Numbered from the stretch's first letter, positions 41,535 through 50,827 are shown. The stretch is DNA of 64,000 nt from Selenomonadaceae bacterium (GCA_017554235.1 JAFZIV010000019.1:1-64000); one strand, 5' to 3'. Translations and numbers: made by a program. The notes: a model not told the origin generated them from the sequence alone.

Positions 41535-44267
41535 TTAATATTGTTCCATAGTCGCGCCAATACTGCCGATACGAATTTCACCGAGTTGCAAATTAATTCC
41601 CTGCATAGCTTCGCGAATTTCGTCAACGTATGTAGCAAATACGCCGGCAGTTTCACCCTGTGAAAAGTAAAAGCGCATATCAAGCTGATTTTCTTCGTAA
41701 ACGCGGAAAATTAATTCGGCGGCACCAATATTATCAGTTAATACGCAAATTCTAAGCCACGTTTCTTTTTTATCTTTGCCCGTTTCATTATCGTGATTTT
41801 TCTCATCGTAAACGTTTAAGTAAGTCGGATAACTCATTTCATTAACGTTTAAGTAAATCGGCACCATCATTTGGAAAGAACGTTGAGTTTGAACATTGGA
41901 AGTAAAATTCTCTCCGCTCATCGCTTTACGCATTGAGTTTGCAAAATCACCAACGTCTTTACCTGCGCGGCGAAATTCTCTACCCTTCATCGGCGAAGAG
42001 GTAATCTGTGCCATATCGCACATTTGCATAAACGCCCAAAGTCTCGGCAAGTCCGGCAAATTCTGTTGGATAGACGCCTGTCGCACCGTCGCAGGAACAT
42101 TTTGCTGACAAAGACGCATTAAATTTTGAAGGTGGCGTACTTCATCTCTGGACAAAGTTTGTTGCGGATTGTTCACGAATTTTTGAAGGTTCGCTTGATC
42201 CTGTTGAGTCATTTCAGTATTTTGCATAAGGAATTTTGCAAGACTCTTCATTGTGTCAACGGTGCGATGATCATTCAGCATCGGCTGACGGAGCATTTGC
42301 AGACGCGCTAAATTCATTTGTTTGCGAATATCCTGTTGTTGCGCGATAAATTCTTCCGGCGACATTTGCTGTTGAGGTTGTTCCTGATTAAAAGGTTGCT
42401 GGAAATTATTCTGCGGTTGATTCTGATTCATGGGCTGTTGGAAATTATTCTGCGGCTGATTTTGATTAAAAGGCTGTTGGAAATTATTTTGCGGTTGTCC
42501 CTGATTCATGGGTTGTTGGAAATTATTTTGCGGTTGACCCTGATTCATGGGCTGTTGAAAATTATTCTGCGGTTGTCCCTGATTCATGGGTTGTTGGAAA
42601 TTATTTTGCGGTTGACCCTGATTCATGGGCTGTTGAAAATTATTCTGCGGTTGATTTTGATTAAAAGGTTGCTGAAAATTATTCTGCGGTTGACCTTGAT
42701 TCATAGGCTGTTGAAAATTATTTTGCGGCTGATTCTGATTAAAAGGCTGTTGGAAATTATTCTGCGGTTGACCCTGATTAAAAGGTTGCTGGAAATTCTG
42801 TTGCGGCTGATTCTGATTCATAGGTTGCTGAAAATTATTCTGCGGTTGACCCTGATTCATAGGCTGTTGAAAATTATTCTGCGGTTGACCCTGATTCATA
42901 GGTTGCTGAAAATTATTTTGCGGTTGATTCTGGTTAAAAGGCTGTTGGAAATTATTTTGCGGCTGATTTTGATTAAAAGGTTGCTGGAAATTATTTTGCG
43001 GCTGATTTTGATTAAAAGGTTGCTGGAAATTATTCTGCGGTTGATTCTGATTCATGGGCTGTTGGAAATTATTTTGCGGCTGACCTTGATTCATAGGCTG
43101 TTGGAAATTCTGTTGCGGCTGATTCTGATTAAAAGGCTGTTGAAAATTATTCTTCGGCTGATTCTGATTAAAAGGCTGTTGAAAATTCTGTTGCGGCTGA
43201 TTCTGATTAAAAGGCTGTTGAAAATTATTCTTCGGTTGTCCCTGATTAAAAGGCTGTTGGAAATTATTCTGCGGTTGTCCCTGATTCATGGGCTGTTGAA
43301 AATTATTCTGCGGTTGATTTTGATTAAAAGGCTGTTGGAAATTATTCTGCGGCTGATTCTGATTCATAGGCTGTTGGAAATTATTTTGAGGTTGATTCTG
43401 ATTAAAAGGCTGTTGAAAATTATTCTGCGGCTGATTCTGATTAAAAGGCTGTTGGAAATTCTGTTGCGGCTGATTCTGATTAAAAGGCTGTTGAAAGTTT
43501 TGTTGAAAAGTTTGTCCGCGATACATAGGTTGCTGAAAATTTTGTTGAGGTTGTCCTTGATTTATAGGTTGCTGTTGATTTTGCGGAGTTGGCGGGCGAT
43601 TATCAGACTCTGGGCGCGGCATAAAAAATTTGACGAGCTTATTTAAAAAATTCATTATGTCGGATTCTTGTTGCGGCTGATTCGACTGCGCGGCTAAAGG
43701 CTGGGCAAGTTGCGATAAAATTTCGTACATAACTTGCGGAAGTTGTTCAGGAATTTTTGAGTCAAGCAATTCAAATGAAGATTTTGTCATAAGCACGGGT
43801 TCAAGTGCATTGCCGCCTTCTTGATGTGAAATTAAATTTTTGAACTGCGTTAAAAGCGTCTGTGTTTCCGGCGAAATTTTCATCAAGAATCCTTTATCGG
43901 CAAGTGAACCGAGTTGGAAAAGCATTCGCCCGAAAGTAGAAAGTTGCTCCATAGAAAAGCGTTGACTTTCAATCGTACTGCCAATTCCCTTCCCTAAAGT
44001 TTCTTTAAGTGAAAGGGATTGTTCCAAAATATTTCTTATCATCTTATGAATATCGGTTGGGATTTTTTCCATACCGAGTTTTTCGCTCGTGGCAATGCGT
44101 TCAAGAGTTCCTGCCAAGTCGCTGATTGCGGTGCGCAGAGCAACATTAGTTTGCGGTCGAAAACCTGCTACAGTACCTTCCTCGCGTCGCTGTACGCTTT
44201 CCGGCTCTCTAGACGGTCGCTCGGGAGTTACCGGGCGAATACCTATCGCACTTGCATCTATCGGCAT
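41535..44267 (-). CDS. Large repeat protein, probable FliK/YlqG-like
   Basis: 910 residues, AAGGAGGCG before the ATG. Residues 1-220 are mainly helical; residues about 235-635 are about 30 tandem 13-residue units of the form QQP(F/M)NQ(N/G)QPQNNF; residues 640-910 form a folded C-terminal domain. Its end (WLRICVLTDNIGAAELIFRVYE, LDMRFYFSQGETAGVF, INLQLGEIRIGSI) recalls the C-terminal domain of flagellar hook-length protein FliK. In Bacillus the gene after rnhB is ylqG, also described as FliK-like, so gene order supports this. The partner ylqH is absent. The repeat region is probably disordered. Confidence 0.6.
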   Translation of the reverse strand: MPIDASAIGIRPVTPERPSREPESVQRREEGTVAGFRPQTNVALRTAISDLAGTLERIATSEKLGMEKIPTDIHKMIRNILEQSLSLKETLGKGIGSTIESQRFSMEQLSTFGRMLFQLGSLADKGFLMKISPETQTLLTQFKNLISHQEGGNALEPVLMTKSSFELLDSKIPEQLPQVMYEILSQLAQPLAAQSNQPQQESDIMNFLNKLVKFFMPRPESDNRPPTPQNQQQPINQGQPQQNFQQPMYRGQTFQQNFQQPFNQNQPQQNFQQPFNQNQPQNNFQQPFNQNQPQNNFQQPMNQNQPQNNFQQPFNQNQPQNNFQQPMNQGQPQNNFQQPFNQGQPKNNFQQPFNQNQPQQNFQQPFNQNQPKNNFQQPFNQNQPQQNFQQPMNQGQPQNNFQQPMNQNQPQNNFQQPFNQNQPQNNFQQPFNQNQPQNNFQQPFNQNQPQNNFQQPMNQGQPQNNFQQPMNQGQPQNNFQQPMNQNQPQQNFQQPFNQGQPQNNFQQPFNQNQPQNNFQQPMNQGQPQNNFQQPFNQNQPQNNFQQPMNQGQPQNNFQQPMNQGQPQNNFQQPMNQGQPQNNFQQPMNQGQPQNNFQQPFNQNQPQNNFQQPMNQNQPQNNFQQPFNQEQPQQQMSPEEFIAQQQDIRKQMNLARLQMLRQPMLNDHRTVDTMKSLAKFLMQNTEMTQQDQANLQKFVNNPQQTLSRDEVRHLQNLMRLCQQNVPATVRQASIQQNLPDLPRLWAFMQMCDMAQITSSPMKGREFRRAGKDVGDFANSMRKAMSGENFTSNVQTQRSFQMMVPIYLNVNEMSYPTYLNVYDEKNHDNETGKDKKETWLRICVLTDNIGAAELIFRVYEENQLDMRFYFSQGETAGVFATYVDEIREAMQGINLQLGEIRIGSIGATMEQY
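42372..43560 (-). repeat. 39-bp coding minisatellite, about 30 units
   Basis: Each unit codes for QQP(F/M)NQ(N/G)QP(Q/K)(N/Q)NF. Variation is limited to four positions, with synonymous differences at the DNA level, so the array has been shuffled by recombination. Period 39 keeps the frame whatever the copy number. Confidence 0.9.
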
Positions 44268-44279
44268 ACAATCGCCTCC

Positions 44280-44942
44280 TTACGTAAATTTCCTGTTTTC
44301 TAACATACTTTTAACTGGGTTGAAAGTTCTTCTGTGAATTTCAGTTTCACCAAAATTTTTTATCGCGTCAAGATGAAGTTTTGTACCGTAGCCGCGATTT
44401 TTATCAAAACCATATTGCGGATAAATTTTACTCCATTCGTCGGCAAGTCTGTCACGTGTTACCTTAGCGATAATCGACGCGGCGGCAATCGACGCTGATA
44501 ATCTGTCGCCGTGAATTATGGCTTGGTTGTCAATGTCGCCGAAGTCAACCTTCATTGCATCGGTTAGCACTAAATCAGGTTTAATCGGCAAATTCTCAAC
44601 TGCGCGGATCATTCCTTGAAGAGTGGCTTGATAGACGTTAAGCGTATCAATTTCCTCAATGCTGACTTCGACGCAGGAATAAGCTATAGCAGAATTTTTA
44701 ATCTCATCAAAAAGTTTTTCACGAACCTTAGCAGAAATTTTTTTAGAATCGTCAAGCTTGGCAATGTAAAAATTCGGCGGCAAGATAACAGCGGCGACCA
44801 TTACGGGACCGACTAAAGAACCGCGCCCCGCTTCGTCCACACCGGCGATAAGTTTATATCCTTCACTACGTGCGGCGTCTTCAAATTTATAAAGTTCATT
44901 AACGCGTAACTTGTCCGCGTCTTCGTCAAATTTCCTACTCAA
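44280..44942 (-). CDS. rnhB: Ribonuclease HII
   Basis: Removes ribonucleotides from DNA and RNA-DNA hybrids. 220 residues, TTG start after TTGGAGTG. Catalytic motif GVDEAGRGSLVGPV, KLDDSKKIS, the second Asp in LVLTDAMKVD, and SIAAASIIAKVTRDR with YGFDKNRGYGTKLH are all in place. The FliK/YlqG-like gene follows after 12 bases. Confidence 0.97.
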   Translation of the reverse strand: MSRKFDEDADKLRVNELYKFEDAARSEGYKLIAGVDEAGRGSLVGPVMVAAVILPPNFYIAKLDDSKKISAKVREKLFDEIKNSAIAYSCVEVSIEEIDTLNVYQATLQGMIRAVENLPIKPDLVLTDAMKVDFGDIDNQAIIHGDRLSASIAAASIIAKVTRDRLADEWSKIYPQYGFDKNRGYGTKLHLDAIKNFGETEIHRRTFNPVKSMLENRKFT

Positions 44943-45012
44943 ATTTTACACTCCAATTAAATCGAAAAAATTTTTGCGATTAATTATAGCCTTTGAAAAA
45001 AATTCTGTAAAC

Positions 45013-45043
45013 AAAAAAATCCCAAGCGATTATTCATCTCGGG
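45013..45043 (-). terminator. Terminator after the lipoprotein hydrolase
   Basis: Minus strand CCCGAG pairs with CTTGGG (one G-U pair), followed by ATTTTTTT. Confidence 0.7.
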
Positions 45044-45080
45044 AAATGATTAAAAATCCTGTCCAAAAATTTTTTGTTAA

Positions 45081-45902
45081 TTATTTTAACTGAGCGGCAA
45101 AATAATCAGCGACAATTTGCGTAGCTTTGTCAATATCCTGATTGAAGCCGTGATCGAATTTCGGCAGGAGTTCAACCTTACTGTTGGGATAAATTTTTTG
45201 ATAACGCAAGCTGTATGTGTAAGGTACAACAATGTCGCCTGTGCCATGAACCATAAGAGCAGAGCCTTGATATTTTTCGGCAGTCTCGTAAATCGGTAAA
45301 GTCTGCGCGGTCAAAATGTAATTGCGTCCAATTTTCAAGCCGTTAAAAATTTCAACGGAATCGGGTGGGTTCAATGAATCGTAAGTCACACCAAAAGCTT
45401 GTCCGCGAATTGCATCATCACGAAGGACAGCGGCAGGAGCCATCAACGCCAATGCTTTAACCTTCGACGTGCCGAGTTGTCCGGCTGCCATACTTGCAAC
45501 AACTCCGCCTTGAGAATGTCCGGCAAATGAAATGCTTGTAACCTGCGGCAAATTGGCGGTGTAGTTGTAAACTTTAATAGCATCAGAAATTTCATTGAGA
45601 ACAGTCATATCTTGAAAATTGCCTTCGCTTTCGCCGTGTCCGTTGAAGTCGAAACGGATTGACGCAATACCAGCCGTCTCAAGTTTATCTGCAAGCGTCG
45701 TCAACAGATTTTCATTTTTATTGCCGGTAAAGCCGTGACAAATTATCACGAGTGGGTAAGGACTTTTATCGTCGGGCGTCTGCAAAATTGCTGAAAGTTT
45801 TCCGTGATCTCCGTCAATCTGTAACGCTTGACTTTTCGCACAAGCCGTAAGTGGAAAAATAATTAAGACGACAATCAGTAAGCTCATAAAAAATTTTAAC
45901 AC
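45081..45902 (-). CDS. Alpha/beta-hydrolase lipoprotein
   Basis: 273 residues from the GTG at 45902, eight bases after GAGGAG. N-terminal hydrophobic segment ending LTAC gives a lipobox, so the mature protein is lipid-anchored outside the inner membrane. The hydrolase core has HGFTGNKNE (oxyanion region), SIRFDFNGHGES, the nucleophile elbow GHSQGG, Asp in HGTGDIVVPY and His in KFDHGFNQD. An esterase or acyl-hydrolase is likely; the substrate is unknown. Confidence 0.82.
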   Translation of the reverse strand: MLKFFMSLLIVVLIIFPLTACAKSQALQIDGDHGKLSAILQTPDDKSPYPLVIICHGFTGNKNENLLTTLADKLETAGIASIRFDFNGHGESEGNFQDMTVLNEISDAIKVYNYTANLPQVTSISFAGHSQGGVVASMAAGQLGTSKVKALALMAPAAVLRDDAIRGQAFGVTYDSLNPPDSVEIFNGLKIGRNYILTAQTLPIYETAEKYQGSALMVHGTGDIVVPYTYSLRYQKIYPNSKVELLPKFDHGFNQDIDKATQIVADYFAAQLK

Positions 45903-45963
45903 GTCAACCACTCCTCTAAGAAATTTTGCACAAATATTAACATTGACTGAAAATTTTTGCAAC

Positions 45964-46000
45964 AAAAAATCCCGCAATCCTTTCAGTCACGGGAATTTTT
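45964..46000. terminator. Terminator after the prepilin gene
   Basis: TCCCG pairs with CGGGA; A-run and T-run on the two sides allow function on either strand. It closes the prepilin gene on the minus strand. Confidence 0.6.
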
Positions 46001-46005
46001 ATTTA

Positions 46006-46383
46006 TCAAGATTTAGCTTTCAACGAAAATTCGCCGGAAGTCTTACTATCCAAAGTAGATCGTGTTTTATCATCGTTTAGTGCATATGAAGTAGCAGATA
46101 TTTTTGTTGCAGTTCCATTAATGAAGGCTTCTCCTGTTGGCGGCGTTGGTTCATCCATCAAATATTTTTCATCTACAAGAGCCTTGATAGTAGTTGCATA
46201 ACTTCCTTTTTCCATGTAGTACATTTGAATAGCTGTATCGATTGTGGTCAAGTCAGATTGAATTTTTGCGGTATTGGCTTTTGTGGTAACGTCAGTAAAA
46301 CGTGGCACGGCAATCGTCGCCAAAATGCCTATAACCACGACCATCATAATAACTTCCAACGTAGCAAATCCCCGCTGATTCAT
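46006..46383 (-). CDS. Type IV prepilin / pseudopilin
   Basis: 125 residues, GGAGTG before the ATG. The prepilin peptidase site is RG followed by FATLEVIMMVVVIGILATIAVP, with Glu at +5, and the rest is a small globular domain without Cys pairs. It would be inserted in the inner membrane and assembled by a PilB/GspE-type motor such as that at 12.2 kb. The lone position suggests a major or accessory pilin away from the main cluster. Confidence 0.9.
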   Translation of the reverse strand: MNQRGFATLEVIMMVVVIGILATIAVPRFTDVTTKANTAKIQSDLTTIDTAIQMYYMEKGSYATTIKALVDEKYLMDEPTPPTGEAFINGTATKISATSYALNDDKTRSTLDSKTSGEFSLKAKS

Positions 46384-46407
46384 ACGGTTTCACACTCCTA
46401 AAAATTG

Positions 46408-47400
46408 TCAGCCAATTGGCGCAACACGTTTCTTAAATGTTTTGTAAGTCCAATATTGATAAGCTAGGACAATCGGAACTAGGATAACCGCTGCTATCGT
46501 CATAATCAAAAGTGTTCCCTGCGTCGAGGCAGCATTGTAAATAGTCAAGCTCCATTCAGGATTTAAACTTGAAACCATAAGGCGAGGGAATAACGCTGTA
46601 AAAAATCCTACCGTTGTTATCGTGATTGATACGGAAGTTGCTATGAATGCGGATTTTTGTTTACCGCCGCGCAAAAAATCCCATGCCGCAGAAAGTACGC
46701 CCGCCGATATCGCAAAAATTATAACGCCTGCGGATTGTGACAACACGTCCGTTTCAAACATCGACGCGATTATAAATGCTATGTACGCAATCCATGCCGC
46801 CGCGCCTAAGCATTTTCCTTTTCTCTGAAGGTCAAGCAATAATCTTTCGTCGGCAAGTCGAACCATTAAAAATGTAATTCCGTGAAATGCGAATAACAAC
46901 ACGAAAAATATTCCCGCTAAAATTGTGTACGGGCTTAACAGATTGAAAAAATTTCCCGCGTAATGCATTTGTGCATCAATCGGTAAGCCGCGCAGTAAAT
47001 TTGCAATAGCGACGCCCCATAATAACGCCGGTACAAAACTTCCAAAAATTATTGCTCCATCCCATAATAATTTCCAGTCTTGATTTCCGAACTTTCCGCG
47101 CAATTCAAAGGCGACTCCGCGCAAAATTAACGCCATTAACATTAAAAATAATGCCAAGTATGCCGCGCTAAATAATGTTGCGTAAAAATGAGGGAATGCC
47201 GCAAACGCCGCACCGCCAGCCGTTATCATCCAAACTTGATTCGCGTCCCACACAGGACCAATTGAGCGGATTAATTGAGTGCGTTCTTTTTCAGGGCGAC
47301 CAATCAACATCATACCAACGCCGTAATCGAAACCCTCAAGAATAAAAAAGCCCGTGAACAGTACGACTATTAACACGAACCAAATTACATTCAAATCCAT
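46408..47400 (-). CDS. cydB: Cytochrome bd quinol oxidase subunit II
   Basis: 330 residues from the ATG at 47400 with GGGAGG upstream. Nine TM helices; FILEGFDYGVGMML, IGPVWDANQVWMITAGGAAFAAFP and LLRGVAFELRGK are the family blocks. Forms the heterodimer with CydA that reduces oxygen to water with quinol, useful for oxygen defence in an anaerobe. No cydCD in the window. Confidence 0.96.
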   Translation of the reverse strand: MDLNVIWFVLIVVLFTGFFILEGFDYGVGMMLIGRPEKERTQLIRSIGPVWDANQVWMITAGGAAFAAFPHFYATLFSAAYLALFLMLMALILRGVAFELRGKFGNQDWKLLWDGAIIFGSFVPALLWGVAIANLLRGLPIDAQMHYAGNFFNLLSPYTILAGIFFVLLFAFHGITFLMVRLADERLLLDLQRKGKCLGAAAWIAYIAFIIASMFETDVLSQSAGVIIFAISAGVLSAAWDFLRGGKQKSAFIATSVSITITTVGFFTALFPRLMVSSLNPEWSLTIYNAASTQGTLLIMTIAAVILVPIVLAYQYWTYKTFKKRVAPIG

Positions 47401-47458
47401 AGAGCTCACCTCCCAAAAAAATTTTCTGCATTTAGTCTAAATTATTTCATTTTGTCCG

Positions 47459-48838
47459 TCAAGCCTCAAGTTCTTCAGTGATTTTCGTGCGCTTAATAAA
47501 ATTCATTGCTGTAAACACTGCGATAACTGCTAAAAATAAATAAATCGCTGTGAACCCAATCAGAGTAAGCCAAACTTCGCCGCTTGATAAATTCGGACTG
47601 ACAGCCTGCGCGGTTTTCTGTAAGCCCACAACGATCCAAGGTTGCCTTCCAGCTTCCATAATGTACCAGCCAACAGAATTTGCGATAAACGGTAACGGTA
47701 AGAGTATCGGCATAAATTTTAAACTACAACGTAAGCAATTCGGCTTTTTCATCGTTTCACCAAAGAAAAATGACAGCAAGCCCATTACAAATACAATCCC
47801 CAACATAAGCATTCCTGCGCCGACCATTATGCGGAAACTCCAAAACATTCCGCACACATCGGGAATATAATTTCCCGAGCCATAATTTTCGACAGCCTCG
47901 CGTTGTAAATCGTTAATGCCCTTAACTTCACCGCTGAAAGAATTGTGTACCATAAACGTGAACAGATACGGAATTGTAATTTCAGAATCGTTACGCCCTG
48001 CCGCTTGATTTATGTCAGCCACAACAGCAAAAGGCGCAGGATCTTCCGTTTCCCATAACGCTTCAAATGACGCCAACTTCATCGGGTTGCCAGTTGCCAA
48101 ATATTGTGCGTGCATATGTCCCGAACCTATTACGCCCATAACTCCGACAAAACTAAATAAAACTGCGCGGCGCAAAGTTCGCATAAACATTTCCCGCGAA
48201 ACTTCATCAGTAGAAATTTTCCACGCGCAGATTACAATTACTAAAAATCCCGCCGTCGTTATTCCTGAAAAAAATGCGTGAGAATATTCGCCGAGTACAT
48301 AGGGATTAGTGATTAAGTCAAACAAACTCGTCATAACTGCGCGACCGTCTTGAATTTCGTAACCTACGGGGTGTTGCATAAAAGAATTGGCGACCAATAT
48401 CCAAAACGCTGAAAGATTACTTCCTAATGCTACAAGCCATATACAAAGACAATGACATTTTTCGCTAAGTTTATCCCAACCGAAAATCCATACGCCTATG
48501 AAAGTTGACTCAATAAAAAACGCCGACAACGCTTCTAAAGCAAGCGGCGCACCAAAAATATCTCCCATAAATCGAGAGTATTCCGACCAGTTCATACCGA
48601 AATGAAATTCTTGGACAATGCCCGTGACGACGCCCATTGCAAAATTAATTAAAAATATAGTGCCAAAAAATTTTACAAGTTTTTTAAGTTTAATGCGCTC
48701 TTCGTAACTTCCGCTGTTTACGTACCATGTCTCAAGCAACGCTACAAAAATTGAAAGTCCCAACGTCACAGGCACAAATAAAAAATGATATACCGTCGTT
48801 ATCGCAAATTGTAAGCGCGATAAAATTAAAGCGTCCAC
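47459..48838 (-). CDS. cydA: Cytochrome bd quinol oxidase subunit I
   Basis: 459 residues from the GTG at 48838 (AAGGTG upstream). LSRLQFAITTVYHFLFVPVTLGLS holds the haem b595/d His, MNWSEYSRFMGDIFGAPLALEAL the following helices and MEAGRQPWIVVG the GRQPW haem ligand region. The Q-loop is of the short type. It precedes cydB by 59 bases with a clear promoter upstream. Confidence 0.96.
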   Translation of the reverse strand: MDALILSRLQFAITTVYHFLFVPVTLGLSIFVALLETWYVNSGSYEERIKLKKLVKFFGTIFLINFAMGVVTGIVQEFHFGMNWSEYSRFMGDIFGAPLALEALSAFFIESTFIGVWIFGWDKLSEKCHCLCIWLVALGSNLSAFWILVANSFMQHPVGYEIQDGRAVMTSLFDLITNPYVLGEYSHAFFSGITTAGFLVIVICAWKISTDEVSREMFMRTLRRAVLFSFVGVMGVIGSGHMHAQYLATGNPMKLASFEALWETEDPAPFAVVADINQAAGRNDSEITIPYLFTFMVHNSFSGEVKGINDLQREAVENYGSGNYIPDVCGMFWSFRIMVGAGMLMLGIVFVMGLLSFFFGETMKKPNCLRCSLKFMPILLPLPFIANSVGWYIMEAGRQPWIVVGLQKTAQAVSPNLSSGEVWLTLIGFTAIYLFLAVIAVFTAMNFIKRTKITEELEA

Positions 48839-48922
48839 GTCAACACCTTCTCTCAAAAATAAACTTCCAACATCTTAACATCAAACAAATTTAGAATAAA
48901 AATTACTGAAAATTTTTTACAA

Positions 48923-48951
48923 AATATAGCATATGTTTTTTAATAAGTCAA
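48923..48951 (-). promoter_or_regulatory. Promoter of cydAB
   Basis: Minus strand TTGACT-17 bases-TATATT, about 85 bases before the cydA start. The DNA between it and the tRNA promoter is AT-rich and shows no gene. Confidence 0.65.
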
Positions 48952-49037
48952 TTAATACATCTAATCTCAAAGAGTTAATGTATTCGTGAGAAAAATTTCG
49001 TACGGATTTATTTTTTAAATCTAACAGAAAATTTTTC

Positions 49038-49066
49038 TTGACAATTCACAGCAAATATTTTAATAT
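49038..49066 (+). promoter_or_regulatory. Promoter of tRNA-Ala
   Basis: TTGACA-17 bases-TAATAT; the transcript would begin a few bases before the tRNA. Confidence 0.75.
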
Positions 49067-49078
49067 ACACACCGTTAC

Positions 49079-49151
49079 GGGGACGTAGCTCAGCTGGGAG
49101 AGCGTTTGACTGGCAGTCAAGAGGTCGAGGGTTCGATCCCCTTCGTCTCCA
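49079..49151 (+). tRNA. tRNA-Ala (anticodon GGC)
   Basis: 73 nt fold into a full cloverleaf: acceptor GGGGACG with CGTCTCC, D arm GCTC..GAGC, anticodon loop CTGGCAG (GGC, reads GCC/GCU), T arm GAGGG-TTCGATC-CCCTT. The G3-U70 pair, the identity mark for alanine, is present. The 3' CCA is not encoded. Confidence 0.97.
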
Positions 49152-49173
49152 TAATAAATTTTTTTTTTGGAAT

Positions 49174-49198
49174 AGTCGGTTTAGACCGATTTTTTTTT
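49174..49198 (+). terminator. Terminator after tRNA-Ala
   Basis: TCGGT-TTAG-ACCGA followed by nine T. It lies between the tRNA and the decarboxylase start, so the latter may depend on read-through or an unseen promoter. Confidence 0.7.
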
Positions 49199-49223
49199 GC
49201 AAAGATTGTAGGTTGATTAAAAA

Positions 49224-50681
49224 ATGGAAAATGTTATTGGATTAACGCAGGATAGAGCACCGCTACTTGAGGCGTTGGAACGTATGAAGGCAACGCGGCT
49301 TGTACCTTTCGACGTTCCCGGACATAAACGCGGGCGCGGTAATCGTGAACTTGCAGAATTTTTAGGGCAAAATTGTTTGGACGTTGACGTAAACTCAATG
49401 AAACCTCTCGATAATCTTTGCCACCCAATTTCAGTTATTCGCGACGCTGAAAAATTAGCGGCTCAAGCTTTCGGCGCGGATAATGCTTTTTTTATGGTCG
49501 GCGGGACAACTTCTTCTGTTCAAGCTATGATTTTGTCAACCGTTAAACCTCATGAAAAAATTATTTTGCCGCGAAATGTTCATCGCAGTGCCATTAACGC
49601 TTTAATTCTTTGCGGCGCGTCTCCGATTTACATAAATCCTCAAGTCGATGAACGTTTAGGAATTTCTCTCGGAATGAAAGTTGATGACGTTGCGGCGGCA
49701 ATTAAAAAAAATCCTGATGCTAAAGCAATTCTCGTAAATAATCCGACTTATTACGGAATTTGTTCTGACATTGAAAAATTATCTAAATTGGCTCACGAAA
49801 ATAATATGAAATTTTTAGCTGATGAAGCGCACGGCACTCATTTTTATTTTAATTCGCGTCTTCCTAAATCTGCAATGAGTGTTGGCGCAGATATGGCGGC
49901 TGTTTCTATGCACAAGTCCGGCGGCTCTCTCACTCAAAGTTCTCTGCTTTTAATCGGAAAAAATATTAACGCGGGTTATGTTCATCAAATTATAAATCTT
50001 ACTCAATCGACCAGCGGTTCATATCTTTTGATGAGCAGTTTGGATATTTCGCGCAGAAATTTAGCGTTGAACGGCAAAAAAATTTTTGACGGCGTAATTG
50101 ATTTAGTTGAATATGCTCGCGATGAAATTAATTTTCTCGGCGGTTGGTATGCTTACGGACGCGAACTTATTAACGGAGATTCTGTTTTTGACTTCGACAC
50201 CACTAAACTTTCAATTTTTACCCGCGCAGTTGGGCTTGCAGGCGTTGAAGTTTACGACATTTTGCGCGACGAATACGATATTCAAATGGAATTTGGCGAC
50301 ATTGCCAACACTCTTGCTTACGTTTCGATTGGCGACAGAAAAAAAGATATTGAACGCCTTATTTCTGCGCTTGCCGATATTAAACGCATTTATCGTAAAG
50401 ACCCTGCGCGACTTTTAAAAACTGAATATATTGAGCCGATTGTTGACGCTACTCCTAAAGAAGCTTTTTATTCAAATAAAAAATCTCTTCCGCTTGAAAA
50501 TTGCGCGGGAGAAACTGCCGCTGAATTTTTAATGTGTTATCCGCCCGGTATTCCGATTCTTGCGCCCGGCGAACGTGTTACTAAAGAAATTTTAAATTAT
50601 ATTCGTTACGCTAAGAAAAAAGGTTGCCAAATTACCGGTCCTGAAGATATGTCGATTAGAAATTTACAAGTTATCGACTAA
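49224..50681 (+). CDS. Orn/Lys/Arg decarboxylase (arginine decarboxylase-like)
   Basis: 485 residues, PLP enzyme of fold type I. PFDVPGHKRGRG is the family N-terminal motif; FFMVGGTTSSVQAMIL, LADEAHGTHFYF and AVSMHKSGGSLTQSSLL (PLP Lys in the HK pair) form the active site, and CYPPGIPILAPGE closes the C-terminal domain. The size matches the short Firmicute SpeA/YaaO type, which makes agmatine from arginine; lysine cannot be excluded. No speB or speE follows. Confidence 0.92.
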   Translation: MENVIGLTQDRAPLLEALERMKATRLVPFDVPGHKRGRGNRELAEFLGQNCLDVDVNSMKPLDNLCHPISVIRDAEKLAAQAFGADNAFFMVGGTTSSVQAMILSTVKPHEKIILPRNVHRSAINALILCGASPIYINPQVDERLGISLGMKVDDVAAAIKKNPDAKAILVNNPTYYGICSDIEKLSKLAHENNMKFLADEAHGTHFYFNSRLPKSAMSVGADMAAVSMHKSGGSLTQSSLLLIGKNINAGYVHQIINLTQSTSGSYLLMSSLDISRRNLALNGKKIFDGVIDLVEYARDEINFLGGWYAYGRELINGDSVFDFDTTKLSIFTRAVGLAGVEVYDILRDEYDIQMEFGDIANTLAYVSIGDRKKDIERLISALADIKRIYRKDPARLLKTEYIEPIVDATPKEAFYSNKKSLPLENCAGETAAEFLMCYPPGIPILAPGERVTKEILNYIRYAKKKGCQITGPEDMSIRNLQVID

Positions 50682-50704
50682 AAAAATTATTTTTCAAAAA
50701 AAAT

Positions 50705-50738
50705 CTCCGACTTTTTCATCGGAGTTATTTTTTTTTCC
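50705..50738 (+). terminator. Terminator after the decarboxylase
   Basis: CTCCGA pairs with TCGGAG, followed by a long T-run. Confidence 0.75.
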
Positions 50739-50793
50739 AATAAATAAATTCTTCAAAGCCGCGTTCATGAAATATTTTGCGCATTTCTGACAT
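50725..50793 (-). pseudogene. Remnant of a YoeB/Txe-type toxin gene
   Basis: A 22-codon frame reads M-S-E, then MRKIFHERGFEEFIYWKKK, then stops. MxKIFxExxFExxxYW is the start of YoeB/Txe mRNA-interferases, which need about 85 residues and their C-terminal RLVY and HY residues. Here the frame ends in the T-run of the neighbouring terminator and has no ribosome site. No YefM-type antitoxin is left nearby. It is a short match, so the call is tentative. Confidence 0.45.
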
Positions 50794-50827
50794 TTTTTTT
50801 ATTTCTACATAAAAAATTTTTTTTCCT

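Noticed and set aside
42372-43560. CRISPR array
   Set aside because: The 39-bp units are contiguous and coding, without unique spacers.
42318-43646. A 442-codon open frame on the plus strand, rich in Leu, Ile and Arg
   Set aside because: It is the antisense reading of the 39-bp repeat array; the repetition keeps it open. No ribosome site, no family.
49008-49202. A 64-codon frame on the minus strand containing GSNPRPLDCQSNALPAE
   Set aside because: This is the well-known false protein read antisense to a tRNA gene, here tRNA-Ala.
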